A stretch of DNA of 64,000 bases from Luteococcus sanguinis (GCF_039527675.1 NZ_BAAAKI010000004.1:124001-188000), one strand, 5' to 3'. Positions 1 through 8,761 are shown, counted from the first letter of the stretch. Notes: a model not told the origin generated them from the sequence alone. Numbers and translations are program-made.

Positions 1-815
1 ACAAGATCCACATCGGCACCGAGAAGCTGCTGCCGGCGGTCTTGCCCACCGTCGAGGCAATGGCCGAGCCAATGGTCTCCCACGACTGCGTCGCCTTCTA
101 CCTGCTCTCCCAGGAGGTCGCCCAACACGTCAAGGTGGTGCAGTCGGGCCAGGGTGCCGACGAGATCCTTGCCGGTTACGACTGGTACCCACCGCTCTCG
201 GCGGTTCCGCGCGACCAGGTCTCGCCGGCCTACCGGGACGTCTTCGTTGATCGCCCACACGAGGCGGTGAACCGCTTGCTCCAGCCCCACCGTCGTCTCG
301 ACCACGACCCCACCTTCGCGTTCCTCAGCGAGCACCAGGGCCGCCGGGGTGCCGAGACCGCGCTGGACGCGGCCCTGCGCCTGGACACCCAGGTGATGTT
401 GGTCGACGACCCGGTCAAACGCGTCGACAACATGACGATGGCCTGGGGGCTTGAGGCGCGCGTGCCTTTCCTCGACCATGAGTTCGTCGAGCTGGCCGCG
501 GCTTGTCCGCCGGAGCTGAAGCTGGCCGGGGGCGGCAAGGGCGTGCTGAAGGAGGCGGGACGCCGGATTGTGCCGCACGAGGTCATCGACCGCACGAAGG
601 GCTACTTCCCGGTGCCCGGCATCCGCCACCTTGAGGGCGAGGTGCTCGACCTGGTCCACGACGCCCTGGGCTCCCAGACGGCGCGCGACAGGGGCCTGTT
701 CGAGCCGGGTCCCATTGAGTCATTGCTGGCCGACCCGAACACCACCCGGACGACACTGGGCTCGAACGAGCTGTGGCAGGTGGCACTCTTGGAGATGTGG
801 CTCCAGACCTTGTGA
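1..815 (+). CDS. N-acetylglutaminylglutamine amidotransferase, C-terminal part
   Basis: The gene runs in from before the window; its frame (codons from position 3) is open to the TGA at 813-815, leaving about 270 residues. It is the synthetase half of an asparagine-synthase-type amidotransferase: the ATP-pyrophosphatase loop SGQGADEILAGY lies near residue 50, and KRVDNMTMAWGLEARVPFLDHEF is split here as KRVDNMTMAWGLEARV followed by PFLDHEF near 135-155. The subtype resembles the family that amidates N-acetylglutaminylglutamine to the osmolyte NAGGN rather than plain AsnB. The N-terminal glutaminase half is outside the window. The stop overlaps the GTG of the next gene by four bases, so the two are probably translationally coupled. 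Subtype is from sequence recognition; a generic AsnB-like enzyme is the alternative. Confidence 0.8.
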   Translation, partial: KIHIGTEKLLPAVLPTVEAMAEPMVSHDCVAFYLLSQEVAQHVKVVQSGQGADEILAGYDWYPPLSAVPRDQVSPAYRDVFVDRPHEAVNRLLQPHRRLDHDPTFAFLSEHQGRRGAETALDAALRLDTQVMLVDDPVKRVDNMTMAWGLEARVPFLDHEFVELAAACPPELKLAGGGKGVLKEAGRRIVPHEVIDRTKGYFPVPGIRHLEGEVLDLVHDALGSQTARDRGLFEPGPIESLLADPNTTRTTLGSNELWQVALLEMWLQTL

Positions 816-2734
816 GCGTCTCCACCAGGCAGGAGGCGGGCATCGGCGGCGCGACGCCGGAGGCGAACCCGACCCGCGAGGTCCTGACCGAGCCCTTCCA
901 CCTGGCCGGTCGGCCCACCCATGGGGCGTCGGTGGCACCCGATGGTCATGCCGTCGCGCACATCGTCGACGACGGGGGCTATCCGCGCGCCGTGCAGCGC
1001 TTTCTCGAGGGGCTGCGGGTGAGCGCCTGGCGCTATGTCAGGCTTCCGGTCGAGGGACCGATCACCCGGGTGGAGCACTCGCCCGACGGACGCTGGCTGG
1101 CATGCCAGGTGCTTCCGCACGGCGAGGATCGTCCGCAGGTCTGGGTGGTCACCACCGATCCTCGCGACCCGGACGCGTGGCGCGTCGACGATCCCCGCGA
1201 CGAGGCCGCGGAGCTGGTGGGGTGGACCGGTATCCAGACGATGCTGGCGGCTGAGCGCGCCGACGGGTTGGGGGAGTCACGGCTGGTGGACCCCTACTCC
1301 TTGCAGGTGAGCGTGGCCGACGTGCGCTGGGGTGGCCGGATGCTGGATTCCTGGCAGGGCGCCAGCCTCGTGCGCACCGGAGGTCGCGGTGACCGTTCGC
1401 TGCGGCTGGTCTGGGGGCCGATGGACGAGCCCCTGCTGGAGCCCGACCCCGGGTCGGTCACGGATATCGCCACCATCGTGGCAGACCGACGCCCACACTT
1501 CGTCGGCGGCCGGGTGCCGCTGGTGAGCCCGAACGGCAAGTCCCCCGAACTCACCGCGCTGCTCCGAAGCGACGTGGGCGCGGACCGCCAGCGACTGCTG
1601 TTGTGCACCGTGGACGGGGCGGGCACGCGAGTTCGGGTGGTCGCCGAACGCCCGAATGCCGACCTGGACACCTTCCGGACCAGCGCGGACGCGCGACGCG
1701 CCGTGTTGCTGTGGAATGTGCGCGGCGGCTGCAGCGAGGTGCAGGTGCTCGACCTGGACGAGCTGTGCCTCCACCCGCCGATCGACTTGTGGGACGGTCA
1801 GGGCGGGGAGCGTCCCACCGTGGCGGGCGAACCGAGCCTGTCGGGTGACGGTCGTCTGCTCGCGCTCACCATCCAAAGACCCGATCAGGACCGCACCGTT
1901 GAGCTGTTCGACCTGGCCACGGGTGAGCGGCGGGCGGTGGACGAGCCGGTGGCGGACCCGCGGGCGGTGATGCCGAGCCTGGAGACCTGGCAGGCCGGTG
2001 ACGGTCTGGAGCTCAGTGGCTGGCTGTACCGGGCGCCAGGAGCGGCGCCGGACGCCCCCGTGCTGGTCCACCTGCACGGGGGCCCCGAAGGGCAGGAAAG
2101 GCCCGGGTACTCCCACCTGTACCCCGAGTTGCTGGAGGCGGGCATCACCGTCTTCGCACCCAATGTCCGAGGCTCCGGCGGGTTCGGACGCCGGTTCTCC
2201 CACGCCGACGACGTCGGCCTGCGCGGGGCCAGCATCAGTGACGTGGTCGACACCATCGACCACCTTCTTGCCCGGGGCATCGCCTCCCCCGGTCGGGTGG
2301 CCGTGGCCGGCTGGTCGTACGGGGGCTATCTGACCATGGCGACGATGGCCTTCAACCCGGGCATTGCGGCCTGTGGCATCGCCGTGTCCGGGATGAGCAG
2401 CCTGCACACCTTCTTCCGCACCACCGAGCCATGGATCGCGCGCGCCGCCGTGCCAAAGTACGGTGACCCGCACGACGAGGCGGAGCTGCTGGAGCGCTTC
2501 TCCCCGTTGGGTCGGGCGGAGCGGGTGGAGGGGTCGCTGCTGCTGGTGCACGGAGCCAACGACACCAACGTCCCGCCGACCGAATCGACGCAGATGGCTG
2601 AGGCGGTTCTCGCGGCCGGGGGCCGGGCGCGATGCGTGCTGCTGGACGGGGAGGGCCACGAGATCGTGACCCCGGCCAACCGGTTCCGGCTCGCTCGGAT
2701 GGTGCGTGACGAGGTGCTGGCCAGTCTGCACTGA
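812..2734 (+). CDS. S9 family serine peptidase (prolyl oligopeptidase/acylaminoacyl type)
   Basis: Cytoplasmic serine peptidase of 640 residues: a beta-propeller-like N-terminal two thirds followed by an alpha/beta-hydrolase domain. The catalytic triad is visible: Ser502 in GWSYGGY, Asp584 in HGANDTN and His616 in GEGHEI. No signal peptide. I chose the GTG at 812 because it overlaps the upstream stop as GTGA; an in-frame GTG at 773 would add 13 residues. Such peptidases cut short peptides or N-acylated oligopeptides. Its coupling to a gene for an N-acetylated dipeptide osmolyte suggests a role in turnover of that compound, which is inference. Family assignment is firm, substrate unknown. Confidence 0.88.
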   Translation: MSVSTRQEAGIGGATPEANPTREVLTEPFHLAGRPTHGASVAPDGHAVAHIVDDGGYPRAVQRFLEGLRVSAWRYVRLPVEGPITRVEHSPDGRWLACQVLPHGEDRPQVWVVTTDPRDPDAWRVDDPRDEAAELVGWTGIQTMLAAERADGLGESRLVDPYSLQVSVADVRWGGRMLDSWQGASLVRTGGRGDRSLRLVWGPMDEPLLEPDPGSVTDIATIVADRRPHFVGGRVPLVSPNGKSPELTALLRSDVGADRQRLLLCTVDGAGTRVRVVAERPNADLDTFRTSADARRAVLLWNVRGGCSEVQVLDLDELCLHPPIDLWDGQGGERPTVAGEPSLSGDGRLLALTIQRPDQDRTVELFDLATGERRAVDEPVADPRAVMPSLETWQAGDGLELSGWLYRAPGAAPDAPVLVHLHGGPEGQERPGYSHLYPELLEAGITVFAPNVRGSGGFGRRFSHADDVGLRGASISDVVDTIDHLLARGIASPGRVAVAGWSYGGYLTMATMAFNPGIAACGIAVSGMSSLHTFFRTTEPWIARAAVPKYGDPHDEAELLERFSPLGRAERVEGSLLLVHGANDTNVPPTESTQMAEAVLAAGGRARCVLLDGEGHEIVTPANRFRLARMVRDEVLASLH

Positions 2735-2746
2735 GCTGTGGGGCGT

Positions 2747-2762
2747 GTAACAAGCACGTTAC
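2747..2762 (+). promoter_or_regulatory. Candidate GlnR operator before the glutamate ABC operon
   Basis: GTAAC-n6-GTTAC (2747-2751 and 2758-2762), a perfect inverted pair that also fits the AC-n9-AC spacing described for mycobacterial GlnR. It is centred about 58 nt before the predicted transcription start at 2813, an activator-like position. A glnR gene lies in the same window at 18127. Confidence 0.5.
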
Positions 2763-2799
2763 TGCCGTGGACGTCGCCTGCTGAGCCGGCATCGCGGGA

Positions 2800-2805
2800 G
2801 ATACT
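2800..2805 (+). promoter_or_regulatory. -10 element of the glutamate ABC operon
   Basis: GATACT, seven bases before the ATG at 2813; suggests a leaderless message, although a weak GAGGG also lies in the spacer. Confidence 0.4.
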
Positions 2806-2812
2806 GAGGGTC

Positions 2813-3571
2813 ATGTCCCAGGAGTCAACCGCAGCCGAGCCGCTGGTGGTCGTCGACCACGTCGACAAGTACTACGGCACGTTCAAGGCGCTGGACGACG
2901 TCAGCCTGACCATTGGCCGGGGTGAGGTCGTCACCCTCCTCGGCGCCTCCGGTTCAGGCAAGTCCACCCTGTGTCGCTGCATCAACCGGCTGGAGACCAT
3001 CCAGTCCGGGACGATCTCCATCGACGGCCAGCCGCTGCCGGAGGAGGGAAACGAGCTCGCCCGTGCTCGTTCCGACATCGGGATGGTTTTCCAGCAGTTC
3101 AACCTGTTCCCGCATCTGGACGTGCTGGGCAACATCACCATTGCCCCGGTGCGGGTGAAGCGAGGCGACAAAGGGGCCGCCGAGCAGGAGGCGCAGGCCC
3201 TGCTGCGCCGAGTCGGCCTGGCCGGCCGGGAGCACAGCTTCCCGTCCCAGTTGTCCGGTGGCCAGCAACAGCGCGTCGCGATAGCCCGAGCCCTGGCGAT
3301 GCACCCCAAGATCATGCTGTTCGACGAACCGACCAGCGCCCTCGACCCGGAGATGGTGAACGAGGTCCTGGACGTGATGAAGGAACTCGCCGACGGCGGC
3401 ATGACGATGCTCGTCGTCACCCACGAGATGGGCTTTGCCAAGGCGGCCGCCGACCGCGTCTGCTTCATGGACGAGGGGCGCATCGTCGAGCAGGCTGCTC
3501 CCGAACAGTTCTTCAGCGCCCCTGCCACCGAGCGCGCTCGCGACTTCCTGTCCAAGATCCTCACCCACTGA
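2813..3571 (+). CDS. gluA: Glutamate/glutamine ABC transporter ATP-binding protein
   Basis: ATPase of 252 residues powering a polar amino acid importer. Walker A GASGSGKST at 44-52, Q-loop in VFQQFN near 94, signature LSGGQQQR at 147-154, Walker B IMLFDEP at 167-173, switch His in VVTHEMG. The start is the ATG followed by SQEST; the open frame continues upstream without family similarity. It heads a four-gene operon with its binding protein and two permeases, like Corynebacterium gluABCD and GlnQ systems. The operator-like GTAAC/GTTAC upstream suggests control by nitrogen status. The exact substrate (Glu, Gln or Asp) cannot be fixed from sequence. Confidence 0.9.
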   Translation: MSQESTAAEPLVVVDHVDKYYGTFKALDDVSLTIGRGEVVTLLGASGSGKSTLCRCINRLETIQSGTISIDGQPLPEEGNELARARSDIGMVFQQFNLFPHLDVLGNITIAPVRVKRGDKGAAEQEAQALLRRVGLAGREHSFPSQLSGGQQQRVAIARALAMHPKIMLFDEPTSALDPEMVNEVLDVMKELADGGMTMLVVTHEMGFAKAAADRVCFMDEGRIVEQAAPEQFFSAPATERARDFLSKILTH

Positions 3572-3611
3572 CCCGCCCTGGCGCGGTCACCCCACCAGAA
3601 AGGAACCGGTC

Positions 3612-4589
3612 ATGACCGAATCACTCAGCCGGAGGAACCTGCTCACCCTGTCCGCCTCGCTCGGCGCCGCCGCGCTCGTCGCGGGCTGCTCGAAGAAGGC
3701 GACCACGAGCACCTCTCCGGGCGCAAGCGCCTCCACGGCATCCGGATCCGCCATCAGTGCCGCGGACTATGACGCGATCATCACCTCCGGGCCGGTGGCC
3801 TCGGACGACGTGGTCGCTGCCTGCCCATGGGCGGCGAAGATCAAGCAAGCCGGGCAGATCGTGCGCGGCGGCACCAACACCGGGCAGCTGTTCAGTCTGC
3901 TCAACCCCGCCACCGGTCGGATTCTCGGTTTCGACGCCGGCATCGGCGACCTGCTGGCGCACTACATCACCGGGGGCAGCGATGTCTCCAAGCTCTCGAC
4001 GCTCAAGCAGACCACCGTCGACACCCGCGAGACCATGATCCAGAACGGCACGGTTGACGTCGTCGTTGCCACCTACTCGATCACCCCAGCCCGGGCACAG
4101 AAGGTTGCCTTCGCCGGCCCCTACTTCACCTCGGGTGTCGCGGTGCAGGTGCAGTCGTCCAATGACTCCATCACGTCCGTGGAGGATCTGGCCGGCAAGA
4201 AGGTCTGCACCGAGACCAACTCCACCGCCATCACCGCCATCAAGGAGAAGATCCCGACGGCGCAGGTGCAGCTGTTCACCGACAACGATTCCTGCGTCTC
4301 CGCGCTCACCCAGGGCCGGGTGGAGGCGTACATCCTCGACCAGTCCATCCTGTTGTCGAATGCGGTGGCGAACCCAGGGGTGAAGGTCGTCGGTGAGCCG
4401 TTCACGACCGACGCCTACGGAATCGGTCTGACGAAGTCCGATCCGACCGCGAAGGCCTTCGTGAACTCCTTCTTGGAGCAGATCGAGGCCCAGGGGCAGT
4501 GGAAGGCGTTGTGGGATCTCTGCCTGAGCGCCTACGTCCAGGGCGACGCCCCTACACCGCCGAAGATCGGTTCGGTCGAGGGCAGCTGA
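3612..4589 (+). CDS. gluB: Glutamate/glutamine-binding lipoprotein of ABC importer
   Basis: Extracytoplasmic solute-binding protein (SBP_bac_3 family) of 325 residues. The N-terminus SRRNLLTLSASLGAA with lipobox LVAGC gives a lipidated Cys26; the twin arginine (residues 7-8) suggests Tat export. A Ser/Thr/Ala-rich linker (about 28-50) precedes the ligand-binding fold, with the motifs VATYSITPARAQKV and FAGPYF typical of amino-acid binders. The start is the ATG at 3612 with AAAGGAA about six bases upstream. It follows gluA by 40 bp. A strong hairpin after the stop probably keeps its transcript more abundant than that of the permeases. Confidence 0.9.
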   Translation: MTESLSRRNLLTLSASLGAAALVAGCSKKATTSTSPGASASTASGSAISAADYDAIITSGPVASDDVVAACPWAAKIKQAGQIVRGGTNTGQLFSLLNPATGRILGFDAGIGDLLAHYITGGSDVSKLSTLKQTTVDTRETMIQNGTVDVVVATYSITPARAQKVAFAGPYFTSGVAVQVQSSNDSITSVEDLAGKKVCTETNSTAITAIKEKIPTAQVQLFTDNDSCVSALTQGRVEAYILDQSILLSNAVANPGVKVVGEPFTTDAYGIGLTKSDPTAKAFVNSFLEQIEAQGQWKALWDLCLSAYVQGDAPTPPKIGSVEGS

Positions 4590-4598
4590 GCCCAGTCG

Positions 4599-4623
4599 GC
4601 GGCGGCAGCACTGCTGCCGCCGC
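4599..4623 (+). terminator. Intercistronic hairpin between gluB and gluC
   Basis: Perfect 12-bp GC-rich inverted repeat (GCGGCGGCAGCA / TGCTGCCGCCGC) around a single C, realistically a 10-11 bp stem with a small loop. No U-run follows. Probably an attenuating or mRNA-stabilising hairpin giving excess binding protein over permeases. Confidence 0.65.
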
Positions 4624-4670
4624 AGTTCGGTTCGCGCGCGCACGCGCGCCGATGAGAGGGGAACAGTCCA

Positions 4671-5357
4671 GTGGGGACGATCATCCATGACCAGTACCCG
4701 TTGTTGCTGCGCGGTTTGTTGACCACGCTGCTGTTGACCGTGATCGGGTTCGTCGGAGCCCTCGTGCTGGGCACCCTGCTGGCCATCTGCCGCGTCAGCC
4801 CGGTGCGACCGTTGCAGGTGGTGGCAGGCATCTACGTCGAGTTCTTCCGCAACATCCCGCTGCTCAGCCTGGTCATCCTGATCACCTTCGGTCTGCCCGA
4901 GGTGGGCGCGGTGATGCCGCTGTTCTGGTGCGGTGCACTGTCGCTGGTGCTCTCGGGCGCCGCCTTCGTGTGCGAGACGGTGCGCTCGGGCATCAACACA
5001 GTCTCGATCGGGCAGTCGGAGGCGGCACGTGCCCTGGGGATGGGCTTCGCCACCCAGCTGCGTTACATCGTGCTTCCCCAGGCCCTGCGCACGATGGTGC
5101 AGCCGATGGTGAACGTCTTCATCGGCACCCTGCTGGGCAGTTCCCTGTGCGCGGTGGCTGGCGTCGCCGACCTCACCAACGTCACCCAGCAGCTCAACAT
5201 CCAGTACGCCGCGGCGGTGGGATTGTTCCTCCTGTCGGGCGTTGCGTATCTGGTGTTGTCGCTGGGTGCCGGCGCCGTGGGTGGCCGTCTGGAGCAGCGC
5301 TTCCGCTCCACGGCACCCGTCAGGGAGATCCCGCTCGCGGGGACGGAGATGGCCTGA
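4671..5357 (+). CDS. gluC: Amino acid ABC transporter permease (first subunit)
   Basis: Inner-membrane permease of 228 residues in the His/Glu/Gln/Arg/opine family, with about five hydrophobic helices. The EAA loop is QSEAARALGMGFATQLRYI, around residues 109-127. GTG start with GAGAGGGGAA upstream. Its TGA shares one base with the ATG of gluD (TGATG), so the two permeases are translationally coupled and presumably form a heterodimer. Confidence 0.9.
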   Translation: MGTIIHDQYPLLLRGLLTTLLLTVIGFVGALVLGTLLAICRVSPVRPLQVVAGIYVEFFRNIPLLSLVILITFGLPEVGAVMPLFWCGALSLVLSGAAFVCETVRSGINTVSIGQSEAARALGMGFATQLRYIVLPQALRTMVQPMVNVFIGTLLGSSLCAVAGVADLTNVTQQLNIQYAAAVGLFLLSGVAYLVLSLGAGAVGGRLEQRFRSTAPVREIPLAGTEMA

Positions 5358-6229
5358 TGTCCGCCACCCATGCCACCCGAGTCCTGTTCGACGAGCCGGG
5401 CCCCCGGGGACGGCGCCGCATCCGGATCTGGACCGTGCTGGTCAGCGTCGCGTCCATGGCGGTGGTGTGGCTCGGGCTGTGGCAGTTCTGGTACAACCAC
5501 CAACTGGACGCGGAGAAGTGGACGCCCTTCCTCGATCCGGCAAACCTGCGTTTCCTGGCGGTGGGTCTGCAGGGTACCTTCCTGGCCCTCGTCACCGCCG
5601 CCGTCGTGGCCTTCCCGATGGCCCTGCTCCTGGCCCTGGCCCGGCACTCGGGCGGACGGGTGCTCAGCCGGCTGGCCACGGCCTGGATCGAGTTCTTCCG
5701 CTCCGTTCCGATGTTGTTGGTGGTCTACTTCTTCCTGCTGGTCATGCCCCGGATGAAGATCAGCGGTCAGAACGTCGACCTCCCGATCTTCTGGATGCTG
5801 GTCATCCCGATGATCCTGGTCAGCTCCGCCTCGACCGCGGAGGTCTTCCGAGCCGGCATCCTGGCCGTCGACAAGGGCCAGAGCGAGGCCGCCCTATCCC
5901 TCGGCATGACCGAACGGCAGACCATGCGGCTGGTCGTGCTGCCGCAAGCCTTCCGGCTCGTCCTGCCAAACCTGCTCACCGCACTGGTCTCGCTGCTCAA
6001 GGACTCCACCTTGGGCTATGTCGTGAGCTATCCAGAGCTGATGCAGCAGGGCCGGGTGCTGACCGCCTTCACCCACAGCATGATCCAGACCTATCTGGTG
6101 GTGGCGCTGGTCTTCGTGCTGGTCAACTACCTCCTGACACAGGCCGCCGACCGCCTGCAGGAGCGCATGGCGCGCCGCGCCTCGCCCTCCCGGGGCGCCC
6201 TCGGACTCGGCGCCCAGGCGGTCTCCTGA
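5357..6229 (+). CDS. gluD: Amino acid ABC transporter permease (second subunit)
   Basis: Permease of 290 residues pairing with gluC. A short cytoplasmic N-terminus precedes the first helix (about 24-46); the EAA motif GQSEAALSLGMTERQTMR lies near residue 175 and the C-terminus is basic. The start is the ATG overlapping the gluC stop. Last gene of the transport operon; it converges on the XRE gene across 49 bp that hold only a weak 6-bp hairpin (6229-6252). Confidence 0.9.
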   Translation: MSATHATRVLFDEPGPRGRRRIRIWTVLVSVASMAVVWLGLWQFWYNHQLDAEKWTPFLDPANLRFLAVGLQGTFLALVTAAVVAFPMALLLALARHSGGRVLSRLATAWIEFFRSVPMLLVVYFFLLVMPRMKISGQNVDLPIFWMLVIPMILVSSASTAEVFRAGILAVDKGQSEAALSLGMTERQTMRLVVLPQAFRLVLPNLLTALVSLLKDSTLGYVVSYPELMQQGRVLTAFTHSMIQTYLVVALVFVLVNYLLTQAADRLQERMARRASPSRGALGLGAQAVS

Positions 6230-6278
6230 CCCAGGTTCTCTTCGGGCTGGGTTTGGGCGCCGGCCCCCGGGTGAGTGG

Positions 6279-6890
6279 TCAACGCACCTTCGCGCCCCGG
6301 CGGAAGGCGTCCTGGCCCAGGGTGAAGGTCTTGCCGGACACCTTCTCGCCCAGCTCGCGGCTCTCGATCTCGTGCGCCCCCACCCGCACCAGCAGCTGGC
6401 GGTTCGCGGCGTCGACCAGGTAGTGGGCATCGTGGTTCGCGACGGCGTCGGCGGTGCCGAAGATGCCGAAGGGAGCGTCGGTGACGAAGGCCAGCACCCA
6501 TTCGATCGCCGATTGCGGCTTCGTGTTCCGCTTCATCCGGCCCAGCTCCCAGATCGCCTCGGCCTGCGGGTAGGCGGCCACCACCGCTGCGTGGTGACGC
6601 GAACCGAGCGGCTTTCCCGCGATCTTGTACGGCTCGATGGACGCGAGGTCGATCGGCTGGCGCATCGCCACACCGGTGGGCACCGCGGACGAGTCGTCCG
6701 CGAGCAGGTAGTCGACGCTGACGTCGAAGAGCTGGGCCATGGACTTGAGGTTGGCGACGTCCGGAAGCCCTGCCCCGGACTCCCATTTGCTGACGGCCTG
6801 GCGGGAGACCATCAGGCGGCTGGAGAGCTCTGACTGGGAGATCCCGGCCTGCTGGCGGCACTGCTTGATGCGATCTGCGGTGGTGGTCAT
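6279..6890 (-). CDS. XRE-family transcriptional regulator
   Basis: Protein of 203 residues with an N-terminal helix-turn-helix (about 7-62; SQSELSSRLMVSRQAVSKWE) followed by an uncharacterised C-terminal region with no membrane segment. The start is the ATG with AAGGAG eight bases upstream; an in-frame extension to 6959 lacks a ribosome site. The C-terminal part (GRMKRNTKPQSAIEWVLAFV) looks like a ligand or partner domain, but I do not recognise it. It lies between the glutamate transporter and a ferredoxin-like gene, both separately transcribed, so targets cannot be inferred. Confidence 0.8.
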   Translation of the reverse strand: MTTTADRIKQCRQQAGISQSELSSRLMVSRQAVSKWESGAGLPDVANLKSMAQLFDVSVDYLLADDSSAVPTGVAMRQPIDLASIEPYKIAGKPLGSRHHAAVVAAYPQAEAIWELGRMKRNTKPQSAIEWVLAFVTDAPFGIFGTADAVANHDAHYLVDAANRQLLVRVGAHEIESRELGEKVSGKTFTLGQDAFRRGAKVR

Positions 6891-7028
6891 TGCCGTGCTC
6901 CTTCGTGTGGATCGGGTGGTGCCAATGACGCTAGGGCTGGCGCAGGCGGCCAGCACCACCTCGGCCTGCCACTCTCGGCTGCACCAGTGCCACGCTTCGT
7001 TGCTCCCTCACTGACAAGGCCTGATGCC

Positions 7029-7895
7029 CTAGCCCAGGGTCACGGTCCAGCTGGTCACCGGCACGGGGGACTTGCCGCAACTGTCCGGGAGCAGGTTGTG
7101 CTCGTCGGAGCTCTGGCGCACCAGCAGCCGCTGTTCGCCGTCGTTCCCGTGGGCCACCACCACGTCGCCGTCCAGGCTGAACCTCCACGCGTCCGGGGTG
7201 GTCCGTCCGGTCGTCGAACGCAGCCACGCGTCCGCGGCCCGGAAGGCGTCCGGCAGGTCGCTTCGTCCGCGGTCGTGCTGCTCGTCCAGGGCCAGCAGCC
7301 CCGGCTGCAGCGCCGCTCGCCCCAGGTCGACGTCCATTCGCGCCACCACCTGCCGGGAGGGTAGGCGCAGCGCGGTCACCGCGAAGCGGTGCCCACCCAG
7401 ATGCGTCGACTCCCACACCCGTCCGGGGAAGTCGGCGGCCAGTTCGCGCGCCAGCCGACCACCGAATTGCGCGCAGCATTGGTCTCTCTTGCCATTGGTG
7501 CACACCAGCAACACCGGCTCACACGCCGTCAGCCAGGCCGGGGGAGCGGGCCGCACGTCGAGGTCGGGCGTCTGTTCGAGCCACCGCAGCAGGTCATCGG
7601 CGGACTGGACGACAGCTGTCGCCACCCACGGCGCAGACCCCGGACCGCCCCCGACGAAGACCCGCCGCTCACCCTCGACCTCGGCATGGTCGGCCGGGTC
7701 ACGCACCAGCAGGCAGCGTCCGCCGGCATCCGCGCAGTGCTTCTCCAGCGCGGCACCCACACCGGGATCCAGCCGAGACTGGATGAAGGCCTTCGCACCC
7801 CATGAGCCGGGCTGCTCCAGCGCCACCCAGAAGCGCGCGGACGGGGCCGTCCCGATCGCCGGGACGGTCAGGTTCTCCACCGAGCACTTAGTCAT
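7029..7895 (-). CDS. Sucrase/ferredoxin-like family protein
   Basis: Cytosolic protein of 288 residues in the sucrase/ferredoxin-like (Suc_Fer-like) family, a thioredoxin-fold ferredoxin relative. Characteristic motifs: CTNGKRDQCC at 132-141 and HLGGHRFA at 165-172, giving two Cys and two His that could bind an Fe-S cluster. Other Cys residues lie at 4, 54, 61 and 125. The function is unknown despite the family name; sucrase activity should not be assumed. Preceded by a leaderless-type -10, so it is probably transcribed alone; the pstB terminator separates it from the pst operon. Confidence 0.82.
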   Translation of the reverse strand: MTKCSVENLTVPAIGTAPSARFWVALEQPGSWGAKAFIQSRLDPGVGAALEKHCADAGGRCLLVRDPADHAEVEGERRVFVGGGPGSAPWVATAVVQSADDLLRWLEQTPDLDVRPAPPAWLTACEPVLLVCTNGKRDQCCAQFGGRLARELAADFPGRVWESTHLGGHRFAVTALRLPSRQVVARMDVDLGRAALQPGLLALDEQHDRGRSDLPDAFRAADAWLRSTTGRTTPDAWRFSLDGDVVVAHGNDGEQRLLVRQSSDEHNLLPDSCGKSPVPVTSWTVTLG

Positions 7896-7901
7896 GACGG
7901 C

Positions 7902-7907
7902 AGCCTA
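7902..7907 (-). promoter_or_regulatory. -10 of the sucrase/ferredoxin-like gene
   Basis: TAGGCT on the minus strand, six bases before the ATG at 7895; leaderless start. Confidence 0.55.
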
Positions 7908-7912
7908 CGGAA

Positions 7913-7947
7913 AAGGGCGCCCCGCCAAGACTCAGCGGGGCGCCCTT
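7913..7947 (-). terminator. Terminator after pstB
   Basis: 13-bp perfect inverted repeat (AAGGGCGCCCCGC / GCGGGGCGCCCTT) with a 9-nt loop; read on the minus strand it ends in a short T-run. It closes the pstSCAB operon. Confidence 0.85.
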
Positions 7948-7959
7948 CGGGATCGTCGA

Positions 7960-8736
7960 TCAGCCGAAACGACCAGTGATGTAGTCCTCGGTGGCCTTCT
8001 GGTCCGGGTTGGAGAAGATCTTGTCCGTCGCGCCGATCTCCACCAGCTGGCCCGGCTTGCCCTGGGCCTCCAGGTTGAAGAAGGCGGTCTGGTCGGACAC
8101 ACGCGCAGCCTGCTGCATGTTGTGCGTCACGATGACGACCGTGTAGTGCTCCTTGAGCTCCTGGATCAGGTCCTCGACCGCGAGGGTCGAGATCGGGTCG
8201 AGGGCCGAGCAGGGCTCGTCCATCAGCAGCACCTCGGGCGCCACCGCGATGGCGCGGGCGATGCACAGGCGCTGCTGCTGGCCGCCGGAGAGGCCGACTC
8301 CGGCGCGGTCGAGGCGATCCTTGACCTCGTTCCAGAGGTTGGCGCCCTGCAGCGAGCGCTCCACCGTCTCGTCCAGCACCTTCTTGTCACGGATGCCGTT
8401 CAGGCGCAGGCCCGAGGCGACATTGTCGTAGATGCTCATGGACGGGAAGGGGTTCGGCCGCTGGAACACCATGCCGACGAGGCGGCGGACCGCCACCGGG
8501 TCGACACCCTCGCCGTAGAGGTCGGTGCCGTCAACCTTGACCGAGCCCTGGCAGTGGGCGCCGGGGATGACTTCGTGCATGCGGTTCAGCGTCCGCAGCA
8601 CGGTGGACTTTCCGCAACCGGACGGCCCGATGAAGGCAGTCACGGTGCGCGGCTCCACGGTGAGGTTGACGTCCTTCACCGCGTGGAAGTTGCCGTAGTA
8701 GATGTTGAGGTTGTCAACGTCGATGCGCTTGGCCAT
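7960..8736 (-). CDS. pstB: Phosphate ABC transporter ATP-binding protein PstB
   Basis: ATPase of 258 residues of the high-affinity phosphate importer. Walker A GPSGCGKST at 37-45, signature LSGGQQQR at 149-156, Walker B VLLMDEP at 169-175 and the Pst-specific FQRPNPFPSMSIYDN stretch. The ATG at 8736 has AGGAAAAC just upstream; the in-frame extension to 8805 is Ser/Lys-rich and unlike the family. Last gene of the operon. No phoU is present in the window. Confidence 0.95.
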   Translation of the reverse strand: MAKRIDVDNLNIYYGNFHAVKDVNLTVEPRTVTAFIGPSGCGKSTVLRTLNRMHEVIPGAHCQGSVKVDGTDLYGEGVDPVAVRRLVGMVFQRPNPFPSMSIYDNVASGLRLNGIRDKKVLDETVERSLQGANLWNEVKDRLDRAGVGLSGGQQQRLCIARAIAVAPEVLLMDEPCSALDPISTLAVEDLIQELKEHYTVVIVTHNMQQAARVSDQTAFFNLEAQGKPGQLVEIGATDKIFSNPDQKATEDYITGRFG

Positions 8737-8761
8737 TGTTTTCCTGGTCTCCCGTGACTTC

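Noticed and set aside
6229..6252. Terminator between gluD and the XRE gene
   Set aside because: Only a 6-bp stem with a 12-nt loop and no T-run; too weak to call.
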